A stretch of 51,363 nt of DNA from CAZNLL01 sp964573885 (GCA_964573885.1 CAZNLL010000009.1:1-51363); one strand, 5' to 3'. Shown: positions 1 through 8,794, numbered from the stretch's first letter. Made by a program: numbers and translations. The notes: generated by a model not told the origin, from the letters alone.

Positions 1-735
1 GTGGGGGTTAAGGGGATCCGTTACCCCATCACTGTCCTGGACAAAGACATGGGGGAGCAGCAGACGGTGGCCAAGATCAACATGTACGTGAACTTGCCCC
101 GTTACTATAAGGGAACCCACATGAGCCGTTTTGTGGAGATCCTCAATGAGCATAGTCGGCGTATATCTCTTCAGAATTTTACGGAAATCCTGGAAGAGAT
201 GAAAAAACGGCTCAATGCGGAGAGCGCTCACATGGAGGTCACCTTCCCTTACTTCATCAGCAAGCCCGCCCCGGTGACAGGGATCGAAGGGCTCATGGAA
301 TACAAGTGTACCTTCAAGGGGTCCTCAAACAAGAAGAGTGACCTGGTGGTTATGATCAACGTGCCAATCTCCACCCTGTGTCCCTGTTCCAAGGAAATAA
401 GCGATTTCGGGGCACACAATCAAAGGGGGGAGGTAAGGCTCCAGGTAAGATTCAATAGGTTCGTCTGGATCGAGGACCTGATCCGGCTGGTGGAAAGCTC
501 GGCCTCTTCGGATGTGTATTCCGTTCTCAAGCGGGAGGATGAGAAATATGTGACTGAGAAGGCCTATAACAATCCCATGTTTGTAGAGGATATTGTGAGG
601 GAGATCGCGGTCGGTCTGAACAACGACCCGAACATCACCTGGTTTGCGTTGGAGGCTGAGAATTTTGAGTCCATTCATAACCATAATGCCTATGCGTGTA
701 TAGAGAAACACAAGGCGGAGAAGCCGTTACAGTAA
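1..735 (+). CDS. folE2: GTP cyclohydrolase FolE2 (type IB), 5' end cut by window
   Basis: Converts GTP to 7,8-dihydroneopterin triphosphate, the first step of folate (or queuosine) synthesis; cytosolic and metal-dependent. The 244 visible residues match the FolE2 family: VGVKGIRYP at the left edge, KGTHMSRF (37-44), the active-site segment CPCSKEIS (127-134) and the following AHNQRG. FolE2 proteins usually carry about 15-50 more N-terminal residues, and this frame is open at base 1, so the GTG at base 1 is probably an internal valine and the gene starts upstream. The next gene, AICAR transformylase, begins 17 nt after the stop, so the two are probably co-transcribed. Identification is firm; the true start is outside the window. 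Confidence 0.93.
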   Translation: MGVKGIRYPITVLDKDMGEQQTVAKINMYVNLPRYYKGTHMSRFVEILNEHSRRISLQNFTEILEEMKKRLNAESAHMEVTFPYFISKPAPVTGIEGLMEYKCTFKGSSNKKSDLVVMINVPISTLCPCSKEISDFGAHNQRGEVRLQVRFNRFVWIEDLIRLVESSASSDVYSVLKREDEKYVTEKAYNNPMFVEDIVREIAVGLNNDPNITWFALEAENFESIHNHNAYACIEKHKAEKPLQ

Positions 736-751
736 GGAAGGGGAGAAGCAA

Positions 752-2047
752 ATGGGTGACGATCTCAAAAAGATGTACCGGACGGTCATGGACGATCATT
801 TTCCCGACAAGGTCACTCTCACCTTCGGGGACCAGGCCCTGGTTTACCGCAAGAGGGCCTGGAAGATTCCCGAGGAGAAGAACGGGGAATTGATTGAAAA
901 GGGGCTTCGATACGGGGAAAACCCCGGCCAGGAAGCGGCCCTTTACGAACTGGTCAAGGGGAACCTGGTTTTGGGGGATTGCCGGTTTATTGAGCCGGGC
1001 AAGGGGCTGGTCTCTGCCATTTCAGAAGAGGATATGCTCCAGAGCGGGAAGCACCCGGGCAAGATCAATCTCACCGATGTGGACAATGCCCTGAACATGA
1101 TGAAGTATCTTGCCGCCGGTCCGGCCGTGGTCATTGTCAAACACAATAACCCCTGCGGCGTGGCCTACGGCTCCACCCTGGCCGAGGCCTATGAAAAGGC
1201 GGATATGGCGGATCGGATCGCCGCCTTTGGCGGGTGTGCCCTCTTTAACCGGGCCATGGACAGAGAGACCGCGGAAAGGGTGTCCGAAAACTACCTGGAA
1301 GTGGTGGCGGCCCCTGACTTTGAGGAGGGGACCCTTCCGATCCTATCCAGGCGGGCCAACCTCCGGATTATTCGTATGAGTCGAATGGACCGGCTTTCAG
1401 AATATGCGGATCTGCGCTATGTGGATTTCAAAAGCCTTATGGACGGGGGGCTCATCTTACAACAATCCCCCCTGAATCGGATCAAGTCTGCAGAGGACTT
1501 CACCGTGGCTACAGCGGAGTACGAGGGCAAAACCTACCGCATCGAAAGGGAGCCCACCCAGGAGGAATACAGGGACATGCTCTTTGGGTGGCAGGTGGAG
1601 CAGGGGATTACCTCCAACTCGGTCATCTACGTGAAGGACGGGGTCACCGTGGGAATCGGGACAGGGGAGCAGGACAGGGTGGGGGTGGCAGAGATCGCCA
1701 TATTCAAGGCCTACACCAAGTACGCCGACGCCCTCTGCTTTCGCCGCCACGGCCGCTCTTACAAGGACCTGGAACTGTCCGTGGAAAAGGGCCAGCAGGA
1801 CCAGGCCCGTCTCAAGGAGATCGACGAGGAGACCCAAAGGGCCAAAGGAGGGCTTAAGGGGGCCACCATGGTATCGGATGCCTTCTTCCCCTTCAGAGAC
1901 GGCGTGGATGTAGCCATCCGGCAGGGCATTAGGGCGATCGTTCAACCGGGTGGGTCCTTGCGGGATTTTGAGGCCATCCAGGCCTGTAACGAGGCCAGTC
2001 CCCAGGTGACCATGGTCTTTACCGGCCAGCGGGCCTTTAAACACTAG
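752..2047 (+). CDS. Stand-alone AICAR transformylase (PurH C-terminal domain only)
   Basis: Transfers the formyl group of 10-formyl-tetrahydrofolate to AICAR, the penultimate step of purine synthesis. Family marks are LRYGENPGQ (52-60), VKHNNPCG with the catalytic Lys-His pair (K130, H131), AFGGC, and the C-terminal SDAFFPFRDGVDVA and QPGGS segments. Canonical bifunctional PurH is about 510-530 aa with an N-terminal IMP cyclohydrolase domain; here the 431-aa protein begins almost directly in the transformylase half, so the cyclohydrolase must be encoded elsewhere. The start ATG at 752 is preceded by AAGGAAGGGGAG. It follows folE2 by 17 nt and is closed by an intrinsic terminator. The gene is intact, so the missing domain looks like family architecture rather than damage. 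Confidence 0.9.
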   Translation: MGDDLKKMYRTVMDDHFPDKVTLTFGDQALVYRKRAWKIPEEKNGELIEKGLRYGENPGQEAALYELVKGNLVLGDCRFIEPGKGLVSAISEEDMLQSGKHPGKINLTDVDNALNMMKYLAAGPAVVIVKHNNPCGVAYGSTLAEAYEKADMADRIAAFGGCALFNRAMDRETAERVSENYLEVVAAPDFEEGTLPILSRRANLRIIRMSRMDRLSEYADLRYVDFKSLMDGGLILQQSPLNRIKSAEDFTVATAEYEGKTYRIEREPTQEEYRDMLFGWQVEQGITSNSVIYVKDGVTVGIGTGEQDRVGVAEIAIFKAYTKYADALCFRRHGRSYKDLELSVEKGQQDQARLKEIDEETQRAKGGLKGATMVSDAFFPFRDGVDVAIRQGIRAIVQPGGSLRDFEAIQACNEASPQVTMVFTGQRAFKH

Positions 2048-2078
2048 CCTTCACGCCCAAGGGAGTGATTCCCTTAAG

Positions 2079-2109
2079 GCCCCCGAGCGCCCGGGTGCGG
2101 GGGCTTTTT
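2079..2109 (+). terminator. Intrinsic terminator after the AICAR transformylase gene
   Basis: GCCCCCG (2079-2085) pairs with CGGGGGC (2098-2104) and is followed by TTTTT (2105-2109). A smaller hairpin, AAGGGA/TCCCTT (2059-2064 with 2070-2075), lies just before it. It sits 31 nt after the purine gene stop and 14 nt before the stop of the convergent helicase gene, so it ends plus-strand transcription. Confidence 0.85.
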
Positions 2110-2122
2110 GCGTGAGGCGAGC

Positions 2123-5100
2123 TTAGAAGAGCTCCAGTTGTTTGTGGGCGTTGCCCTTGCCTTTCCATGGGCGTCGGTCCAGGGGAGTGCACACTCCGGG
2201 GGGCATGGCTTGAAGAAAGGGAGAGGGATTCATAGAAAGGGCCCGGTGGTTGAGGGTCCGCCGATTTGCGTGGGAGAGGATGAGCCGCGAACGGGCCCGG
2301 GTCATGCCCACATAGAGGAGGCGCCTTTCTTCCTCGTCGTCTCTGGCCCCGAAAAGGGTGCAGGGCAAGAGCCGGTCTTCACAGCCCGTAATAAAGACCA
2401 CAGGCCATTCCAGCCCCTTGGCCGCGTGGAGGGACATGAGGGCGACCCGGTCGCCTGCCAGAACGGCATGATCAATCCCCCGGTCCAAGGTAAGCCGATC
2501 AAGAAAGCCCCTCACATCCCCGTTAAAGTCTTGGGCCAAGGCCTTCAGGCGCCTTAAGGGTTCCGTTGTTTCCTCCTCATTGAGGCCATGGAGTGCCAGG
2601 ACCTGTTCTACGATCTCCGTGAGTGAAGGCCCTTTTTCCCAAGAGAGGGTCTGCCCCAACAAGGGGCTTTGCGGGACGAGGGATGCATATTGGTCCCTGT
2701 AAAATGGATTTTGAGGGTATTCAAGGGTTTGTAAAAACCGCCAGACAATGTTGACCGGGTGTTGAGTGGTAATGGGGGCCCCGCCGGAACGGATGATCGG
2801 GATGCCCGCCCTCCCAAAGGCCTCTTCCAAGGCATCGCCCTGGGCGTTGAGACGGAATAAGACCCCTATATCTCCGAAGGCCAAGCCCGCCTCCCCTTCA
2901 TGAGCGTCCACCCGACCCGTGTCCAGTGAAAAATAGGACGTCCCCCCGATAAGCCTTTCCACGTGCTCTACGATCATCTCCGCCTCTTCTTTTTCCGTGC
3001 GGCAGGGGGCCAAGGCCACCGGCCCCAAGCCCCCGTGAGAGGCACAGTCAAGGGGTGCGGCTTTGGACATGAGGGCCGCAGAGGCCTGGAGGATCTCCTT
3101 CGTGGACCGGTAATTCCTGGCCAGTACCACCTCCCCGGCCCCAGGGAAATCCCGGGCAAAACGGTGGAAGTTCCCCACGTCGGCGCCCCGGAAACCATAG
3201 ATGGCCTGGTCCGGGTCCCCGATGGCAAAGAGGGCGGAACGTCCCTCCGGGCAGAGTGCCTTGAGCAGGGCTGCCTGGGCTGGATTGGTGTCCTGGTACT
3301 CGTCCACAAAGATCCAGGGGAACCCCTTGCCCTGGGGCCCGCACACAGGGCCATGGTCCCGGAGGAGGCGGAGGGCCTCTACTTCCAGGTCGTAGAGATC
3401 CAGCATGCCCAGGTCGGTGAGCCTGTGCTGGTATTTCTCGAAGAGGGAGACAAGGTCCGGGTCAGGCGGGTTGGAGGGAAGATCGACCGCCTCTGGGGCC
3501 TTGAGCCTGAGGAGGGCCCTGAGCAAGCGAGAGGCCAGGCGTTCCCCTTTTCCGGATTCAGAGACGATTTCCAAGAGCAGACCTTGAGCGTCCTTTTCAG
3601 AACAGAGGGTAAAAGTCTCAAGGAGACCCACCCGGGACCCCTGCCTGCGCAGGAGGTCAAGACAGAACCCGTGAAAGGTGGAAATCTGTATCCGTCGGCC
3701 CTTATGACCCTCGATGAGATCTAAGATCCTCTGGGCCATTTCTCGGGCCGCCTTCCTGGTGAAGGTAAGGGCCAGGATCTGTTCCGGCGTGGCCAAGCCG
3801 CTCCGGATCAGGTAGGCGATGCGGTGGGTCAGGGTCAGGGTCTTGCCCGTCCCCGGGCCGGCTGTTACCAGGAGGTGGCCGCCCTGGTGAAGGACCGCGG
3901 TCTTTTGCTCCGGGTTGAGGGGGTCGAGGATGGGGTCTGTGGGTTGGAGAGAGGGCATTTCTCCGGCCCTTGGTCCTTTTTTGAGGCCCTTTGGGCGAGG
4001 TGCGGATCTCGGCCGGGTGCTCACGGGCTTTGCCGGGGCCTTGGTGAAGAGGGCGATCTGGCCGGCCAGGGACTGTATCTCCCCCTGGTTGAAGAGTCGA
4101 ATGGTCCCGTATTCCCCGTCATAGCCCTCCTCACAGATGACCTGCTTGGCCCGCATCCTGCCCACCGCTTCAGCGAGCAGGGGGCTACCGCTTTGCTGGA
4201 TCTCTTTAAGGGGGGTATCCATGAGAATGTGGAGCTCCGGCCCCAGGTCCGATAAGAGTCTTTCATAAACCTGAGTCACCTTCTTGGTGGCGGGACCGCA
4301 ACCCAAGAGCTCGGACAGTACTTCGGGAAGGGGGATGAGGCTCAAGAAATCCTTGGAGAGGCGGGGAGTGACCCGGTCCGAGAGCTGATCCACCCGGTTT
4401 AAGACCCCCACGGTGAGGGGCCGGCCGCACTCGGGACAAACCCCCCCGTGCTCCCGGGTTTGTGCAGGGTGGAATCTGGCCTTGCACTTGCGGTGCCCGT
4501 CCAGGTGGTATTTCCCTTCCTCAGGGAAGAACTCTACGGTGCCAATAAAGCCTTGGCCGTGGGTCATGGCCTGGACCATGGAACCATAGTCCAGGGCCGT
4601 CTCAAAAATGTTGGCCTCCCGGCCCAGCTTGGCAGGGGAGTGGGCGTCGGAGTTGGAGACCAGGACATAAGGGTCCAGGGCGGACAAGCGGCGGTTCATG
4701 GGGGGGTCTGAAGAGAGACCCGTTTCCAGGGCATGGATGTGGCCGGTGAGGTCCCCGAAGCACTCCTCAAGGGTGCTAAAGCCGGATTTGGATCCGAACA
4801 CGGAAAACCAGGGGGTCCACACGTGGGCGGGGATGAAGAAGGCCCTTTCGCTGGACTCGAGGGTGAGCTCCAGGAGATCTCTTGAATCAAGGCCCAGAAT
4901 GGGCCTTCCGTCCGAGGCCAGGTTGCCGATCCGCCCCAGCCGATCCCGTAGCCTTTCCACAGAGGCCAGGTCGGGCATGAGGATGAGGTGGTGGACCTTT
5001 CGGGTCTTATCCCCCTTTTTGTAGATACAGCTGATCTCCCCGGAAAGGATAAAGCGGGTGGGACCCCGGCACGAGGGGGCCGCCAGAGAATCGACCTGCT

Positions 5101-5314
5101 TTTGGATATCGGGCCGAAGCCGGTAGAGCCCGTTTTCGGCCTCTACCAGCTTTTCCTGGATTTCGGAGATCCAACCGGGGTGGGTGAAATCGCCCGTGCC
5201 AATGACGGCAAGGCCTTTTTTCCGGGCCCAGAGTCCAAGGTGTTCGGGGTCCAGGTTTCTGGCGGTGGCCCGTGAGAACCGGGAGTGGACATGGAGGTCT
5301 GCAATAAATTTCAT
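2123..5314 (-). CDS. EndoQ-like PHP endonuclease fused to UvrD/Rep-type helicase, with C-terminal clamp motif
   Basis: The 1063-aa protein joins two enzymes. The N-terminal ~400 residues are a PHP phosphoesterase of the endonuclease Q family: DLHVHSRFSR (D6, H8, H10), GTGDFTHPG, a GEISCIYK...RKVHHL segment, PAHVWTPWF, LVSNSDAHSP, and the EndoQ-type zinc module CKARFHP...CPECGRPL. The remainder is a superfamily 1 UvrD helicase: Walker A GPGTGKT, DEYQDTNPAQ, GDPDQAIYGFRGAD, LHAAKGLEWP and VGMTRARSRL. The last five residues are QLELF, close to the bacterial beta-clamp consensus QL[SD]LF. EndoQ cleaves 5' of deaminated or abasic bases; a fused helicase suggests strand removal in the same repair step (inference). 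Start chosen at ATG 5314, which begins right at the PHP motif; an upstream ATG (5359) would overlap the protease gene. No frameshift is seen. Confidence 0.88.
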   Translation of the reverse strand: MKFIADLHVHSRFSRATARNLDPEHLGLWARKKGLAVIGTGDFTHPGWISEIQEKLVEAENGLYRLRPDIQKQVDSLAAPSCRGPTRFILSGEISCIYKKGDKTRKVHHLILMPDLASVERLRDRLGRIGNLASDGRPILGLDSRDLLELTLESSERAFFIPAHVWTPWFSVFGSKSGFSTLEECFGDLTGHIHALETGLSSDPPMNRRLSALDPYVLVSNSDAHSPAKLGREANIFETALDYGSMVQAMTHGQGFIGTVEFFPEEGKYHLDGHRKCKARFHPAQTREHGGVCPECGRPLTVGVLNRVDQLSDRVTPRLSKDFLSLIPLPEVLSELLGCGPATKKVTQVYERLLSDLGPELHILMDTPLKEIQQSGSPLLAEAVGRMRAKQVICEEGYDGEYGTIRLFNQGEIQSLAGQIALFTKAPAKPVSTRPRSAPRPKGLKKGPRAGEMPSLQPTDPILDPLNPEQKTAVLHQGGHLLVTAGPGTGKTLTLTHRIAYLIRSGLATPEQILALTFTRKAAREMAQRILDLIEGHKGRRIQISTFHGFCLDLLRRQGSRVGLLETFTLCSEKDAQGLLLEIVSESGKGERLASRLLRALLRLKAPEAVDLPSNPPDPDLVSLFEKYQHRLTDLGMLDLYDLEVEALRLLRDHGPVCGPQGKGFPWIFVDEYQDTNPAQAALLKALCPEGRSALFAIGDPDQAIYGFRGADVGNFHRFARDFPGAGEVVLARNYRSTKEILQASAALMSKAAPLDCASHGGLGPVALAPCRTEKEEAEMIVEHVERLIGGTSYFSLDTGRVDAHEGEAGLAFGDIGVLFRLNAQGDALEEAFGRAGIPIIRSGGAPITTQHPVNIVWRFLQTLEYPQNPFYRDQYASLVPQSPLLGQTLSWEKGPSLTEIVEQVLALHGLNEEETTEPLRRLKALAQDFNGDVRGFLDRLTLDRGIDHAVLAGDRVALMSLHAAKGLEWPVVFITGCEDRLLPCTLFGARDDEEERRLLYVGMTRARSRLILSHANRRTLNHRALSMNPSPFLQAMPPGVCTPLDRRPWKGKGNAHKQLELF

Positions 5315-5334
5315 GGTGCCCCAAACCGGACGTT

Positions 5335-6585
5335 CTATGAGATCCCGGGAAGCCAGCATTCCTCATGCCAGGTGAGGAATTCCACGACCGCGTAAATCAG
5401 CTTCTGATTGAGGTCCTTCTGATCGATGCGGCCGTCCCCGTTAAAGTCCCCCCATGGGGTCTTGGGTATCCAGTAATTTTGCATCCAGGCCATGAAGGTC
5501 TGGACCGTATCGTCCCGTTTGGTATCAAAGTCTTCTTGATTGATAAAGCCGTCCTCATTGTAATCCCCGCACCCCACTTGGGGCACCAGGTAGGTGGCAG
5601 GGCAGGAGACCCGGGCGGCGCGGTATTTGATCCGCATGTAGCCGTCTTCGCCCCACCCGGTCCCCCAGCTGTTCCGCAGGATCCAGTACCCGTCTTCCTC
5701 GGGATCGCCGTTATCATTCCACCCCAACAGGGCGATGCAATGATTTGTGGTCGCATAATAACAAGGCCAGGCATTGCAGACGGTTACAGCGTCTTCGTAG
5801 ATGCCTCCCGTGTAAGCCTGAAAGGCGGGGCTGGCCTTTATTGCCGTGTCCACCGGGCCATAGGTCATGACGGCGGTCTTTATGGCGTCCACATCATTGC
5901 AGGGGATGCGGCGCCAGGACCGAAAAAGGGTCCGCGGGTCGGCCCAGTGGGTGCATCCTCCGGGGTCAGAGGGACTGTAAGGGAAGTCCTCCTCGGCGCA
6001 GACCCCGAAAGTGGAAAGGGCCTTAAGCTCGTAGTAGTCGTAATCCGCGCCCCCGCACCCGAAGAAATGGGGATAATACCAGGGGATCCTGCCCAGGCAC
6101 CATATGATAAAAGACTCGGAAAAATCCGCGGTGTTTCCGTCATAGAGGCCCATGGCCCGGTTATAGGTCCCTTCTGCCGCAGCACAGGCGCCAAAGGCGT
6201 AACAGGCCCCGCAAGCACCCTGGTTTCTGACAGGGCCGATATAGGCATGCCCGTTATGATTTCTCCAGTCGAACTGAGCGGGCAGCTTTTTCCCCAGGAA
6301 CTTTTTGAGGGGACCCATATCTTCTGCTTCATCCGCCTCGGCAGAAAGGAGCGGGGGGCGGCGGGTGAAGAAGGCCCGCTTTTCCTCAGGGGACATATCA
6401 AAGACCCAATTGTGACCTACGGTGAATTTGTAGCCGTTGTGTTGGATCTTGGCCCTTAGGTCTTGCAGGGTGTCCCCGGGCTCGAATTGGAGCAGGTCCC
6501 GGGAAAAGGCAGGACCCGCCAGAGAGAGCATAAAAAAACACAATAAAAGACCCAAAAGGACCTTAAACGCATGAGACTGTTTCAT
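5335..6585 (-). CDS. Secreted papain-family (C1A) cysteine protease with two C-terminal calcium-loop (dockerin-like) repeats
   Basis: 416 aa. Residues 1-28 look like a signal peptide (KQSHAFK then a long hydrophobic run ending AFS). A short propeptide-like stretch precedes the mature enzyme at about LPAQFDWR (101-108). Catalytic residues are visible: oxyanion Q122 and nucleophile C128 in QGACGACYAF, H282 in NHCIALLGW, N305 in LRNSWGTGWGEDGY. The C-terminus holds two EF-hand-type loops, DYNEDGFINQEDF (from D341) and DFNGDGRIDQKDL (from D380), spaced like a dockerin pair. Such modules dock to cohesins or only bind calcium; no cohesin is seen in the window. Start ATG 6585 follows AAGGGGATT at good spacing; the frame is open to 6687 but lacks support. 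It ends 20 nt before the EndoQ-UvrD start. Confidence 0.87.
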   Translation of the reverse strand: MKQSHAFKVLLGLLLCFFMLSLAGPAFSRDLLQFEPGDTLQDLRAKIQHNGYKFTVGHNWVFDMSPEEKRAFFTRRPPLLSAEADEAEDMGPLKKFLGKKLPAQFDWRNHNGHAYIGPVRNQGACGACYAFGACAAAEGTYNRAMGLYDGNTADFSESFIIWCLGRIPWYYPHFFGCGGADYDYYELKALSTFGVCAEEDFPYSPSDPGGCTHWADPRTLFRSWRRIPCNDVDAIKTAVMTYGPVDTAIKASPAFQAYTGGIYEDAVTVCNAWPCYYATTNHCIALLGWNDNGDPEEDGYWILRNSWGTGWGEDGYMRIKYRAARVSCPATYLVPQVGCGDYNEDGFINQEDFDTKRDDTVQTFMAWMQNYWIPKTPWGDFNGDGRIDQKDLNQKLIYAVVEFLTWHEECWLPGIS

Positions 6586-6684
6586 GGTTGAATCCCCTTG
6601 ATTACGTGTTCTCTGGAGTTTTTCATTCCGCCCAAGGGCCTTGTTTTTTAAAAAGCCGCTCCATCCTGTAAAACTGAAGCATCT

Positions 6685-6722
6685 CATGAAAGGGGCGGCT
6701 GTCGAGAGGATCCCCTTTCATG
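6685..6722. repeat. Perfect 11-bp inverted repeat
   Basis: CATGAAAGGGG (6685-6695) and CCCCTTTCATG (6712-6722) are exact reverse complements around a 16-nt spacer. It lies between recD and the protease gene, about 100 nt upstream of the protease start. There is no T-run on either side, so it is not a standard terminator; an operator or an mRNA 5' hairpin fits better. The rest of the 6586-6809 gap holds no other clear element. Confidence 0.7.
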
Positions 6723-6809
6723 GCGAAAAGGTGGGAGAAACAGGTACAGTCTGAGGAACCAAATCCCTTGCCCCGCCAGTCCGCGATTTCTCCCAAGGCC
6801 TGGGCTATC

Positions 6810-8681
6810 TCAATTGAAGTCCCGTCCCGGATTCCACAGGGCGTCCCTGAGGCCGGAGGTCCGCCGGGTTCGGCGTCTTACGCCTTCAAGGAACACCTGT
6901 TGAGGCCCCCAGACCTCAATGCCTTTCCTGACCCGGGTAATCCCCGTGTAGATAAGTTCCCTGGTCACCACGGGGGAATCTCTGTCCGGCAACAAGAGCA
7001 GGGCCTTTTCAAACTCGGATCCCTGGCTTTTGTGGACCGTCAAGGCAAAGGCGGTCTCATGCTCAGGCAGCCTTACCGGGGAGAATTTTCTCACCGTACC
7101 GTCCGCGGAGAGAAAGTGGGCGCATAGGTCAGGGGCCGGGCCCGCATCCGGCAGCACGAGGCCTATATCACCGTTAAAAAGCCCAAGGTTATAGTCATTC
7201 CTTGTAATGAGCAGGGGCCGTCCCCGGTACCATTTGCCCCCCCCGCCTATAAGGTGGGCCTCTCTCAAGATCCGCTCCACGAGGTCGTTGAGGGCCGCGG
7301 CCCCATAAGGGCCGCGTCTTAAGGCGCAGAGGATTCGAAATTGATCAAAGAGACGAAAGGCCGCAATGGGATCCGTGGTTTCCAGGTAGGTCTTGTAGCC
7401 TTCCAGGACCGCCTTTCTCAGGGCCTTGAACAGGGCCCCGCGCACCGGGAGTGGCCTTAAAACAATATCATTATATCTCTCTTTCTCCATGATTTCCAGG
7501 GCCAAGGTCCCCTGGCCCTGGTTGATGGCGGCGGCCGCCGCCCCGATACCGCTCCGGCCTCCAAAGCGGAAGCTCTCTCTCAGCTCTACTACACAGTCCT
7601 GGATGCCTGGTTCCACCCCGGGGCGACCATCGGCCACGGGAGGGACACAACCCGTTATCGCCTGAATCCTTTTGACCAGCGATGCGGAAAATCCGTGGGA
7701 CCGGCCCGTATCGCATATGTCCCCAAGCACGGAACCGGCCTGGACCGAAGCCAATTGATCCTTGTCCCCCAAAAGGATGAGACGGCTGTGACCGGGCAGG
7801 GCCTGAATCAGTTTGGTCAGGAGGGCCAAATCCACCATGGAGGCCTCGTCCACCACGGCCATATCAGCAGAGAGGGGGTGTTCCCTGTGGTGGCGAAAAT
7901 AGGGGGACCCGGGTAGGGCGCCCAGGAGGCGGTGGAGGGTAGAGGCCTCTATGGGGATGGCCTCCCAAAGGGTCGTTTGCGTGGACAAACCCTCCCTGCC
8001 CTGCTTGACGGCCTCCTGCAATCGGGCGGCGGCCTTGCCTGTGGGTGCGGCCAGGGCGATACTCAGGGGTTTGCCCTTTTCTTGTTCAAGGACCAAGGCC
8101 AGAATCTTGGCAATAAGGGTGCTTTTTCCCGTGCCCGGGCCGCCGGAGATGACCGCAAAGCGGTTCAACACCGACACACAGGCCGCCACCTTTTGCCAGT
8201 CTGTTTTCTTTCCCTCGGAACCGGGAAACAGCCTTGAGAGCCCTCGGGCCAGAAGGGGGCCGTCCAGATCCTCTAAGGGGGAGTAGGCGCGGGCCTTGAT
8301 CCCTTGGGCCAGGCTCCTTTCATAATCCCAGTACCGGTAAAGGTAAAGGCGGTTCTCTTCATCCAGGATAAGGGGTTTGAATTCCCCAGGCCTTCCTACC
8401 ACCTCACTGGGCAGGAGCCGTTTAATCCATTCATTCACGGGGGGACAGAAAAGGGCCTCCTCCCCAAGGGGGTCCGGGACCAGGGCCTGTCCGGCCACAG
8501 TAGAGAGGTCCAGGCAGACATGTCCTTCTGAAGTGGCACGGCTTGCCAGGGCTGCGGCGAGGAAGAGGGCGCCATCAGCCTTTTCCGAAAACTTGGACAT
8601 GAGCCGTGCAAAGTGGATGTCCACTTCTGTAAGCCGGCCCTCATCCCTGAGGCCTTGTATGGCTTTTTGATCCAGGTCCAT
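6810..8681 (-). CDS. recD: Exonuclease V subunit RecD (helicase)
   Basis: The 5'-3' helicase subunit of RecBCD, which unwinds and resects double-strand ends before RecA loading. About 623 aa, near the usual 600. Visible are the N-terminal VDIHFARLM segment, Walker A GGPGTGKST (about 180-188), AVVDEASMVDLALL (motif II), GDKDQLASVQAG, ESFRFG, and C-terminal TVHKSQGSEF and IYTGITRVRKG. The start is uncertain: ATG 8681 gives the N-terminus expected from E. coli RecD, while TTG 8735 adds 18 residues; neither has a strong ribosome site. Unusually, recD lies about 4 kb away from recC-recB, separated by four unrelated genes, and so has its own transcription. It is divergent from the ferredoxin-like gene at 8834. 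Confidence 0.92.
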   Translation of the reverse strand: MDLDQKAIQGLRDEGRLTEVDIHFARLMSKFSEKADGALFLAAALASRATSEGHVCLDLSTVAGQALVPDPLGEEALFCPPVNEWIKRLLPSEVVGRPGEFKPLILDEENRLYLYRYWDYERSLAQGIKARAYSPLEDLDGPLLARGLSRLFPGSEGKKTDWQKVAACVSVLNRFAVISGGPGTGKSTLIAKILALVLEQEKGKPLSIALAAPTGKAAARLQEAVKQGREGLSTQTTLWEAIPIEASTLHRLLGALPGSPYFRHHREHPLSADMAVVDEASMVDLALLTKLIQALPGHSRLILLGDKDQLASVQAGSVLGDICDTGRSHGFSASLVKRIQAITGCVPPVADGRPGVEPGIQDCVVELRESFRFGGRSGIGAAAAAINQGQGTLALEIMEKERYNDIVLRPLPVRGALFKALRKAVLEGYKTYLETTDPIAAFRLFDQFRILCALRRGPYGAAALNDLVERILREAHLIGGGGKWYRGRPLLITRNDYNLGLFNGDIGLVLPDAGPAPDLCAHFLSADGTVRKFSPVRLPEHETAFALTVHKSQGSEFEKALLLLPDRDSPVVTRELIYTGITRVRKGIEVWGPQQVFLEGVRRRTRRTSGLRDALWNPGRDFN

Positions 8682-8765
8682 GAGCGGTTTGGTGTAACCT
8701 ACCAGAGGCCGAAGGCGGCTGCAAGGGGTTATCAAGGCCCCTGATCCAGGGACACATGCAGGCAG

Positions 8766-8794
8766 TTGAAAAAAGGGGGGGCCTGCTGTATCCT
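8766..8794 (+). promoter_or_regulatory. Candidate sigma-70 promoter for the ferredoxin-like gene
   Basis: TTGAAA (8766-8771), 17-bp spacer, TATCCT (8789-8794). Start of transcription would be near 8801, about 33 nt before the ATG at 8834, whose ribosome site GGAGGTGGAG is strong. Confidence 0.5.

Noticed and set aside
752..2047. Bifunctional PurH
   Set aside because: The N-terminal MGS-like IMP cyclohydrolase domain is not present; only the transformylase is seen.
2963..3724. Long plus-strand frame opposite the EndoQ-UvrD gene
   Set aside because: It is the antisense shadow of a GC-rich coding gene; low-complexity Gly/Arg/Val composition, no ribosome site and no recognisable domain.
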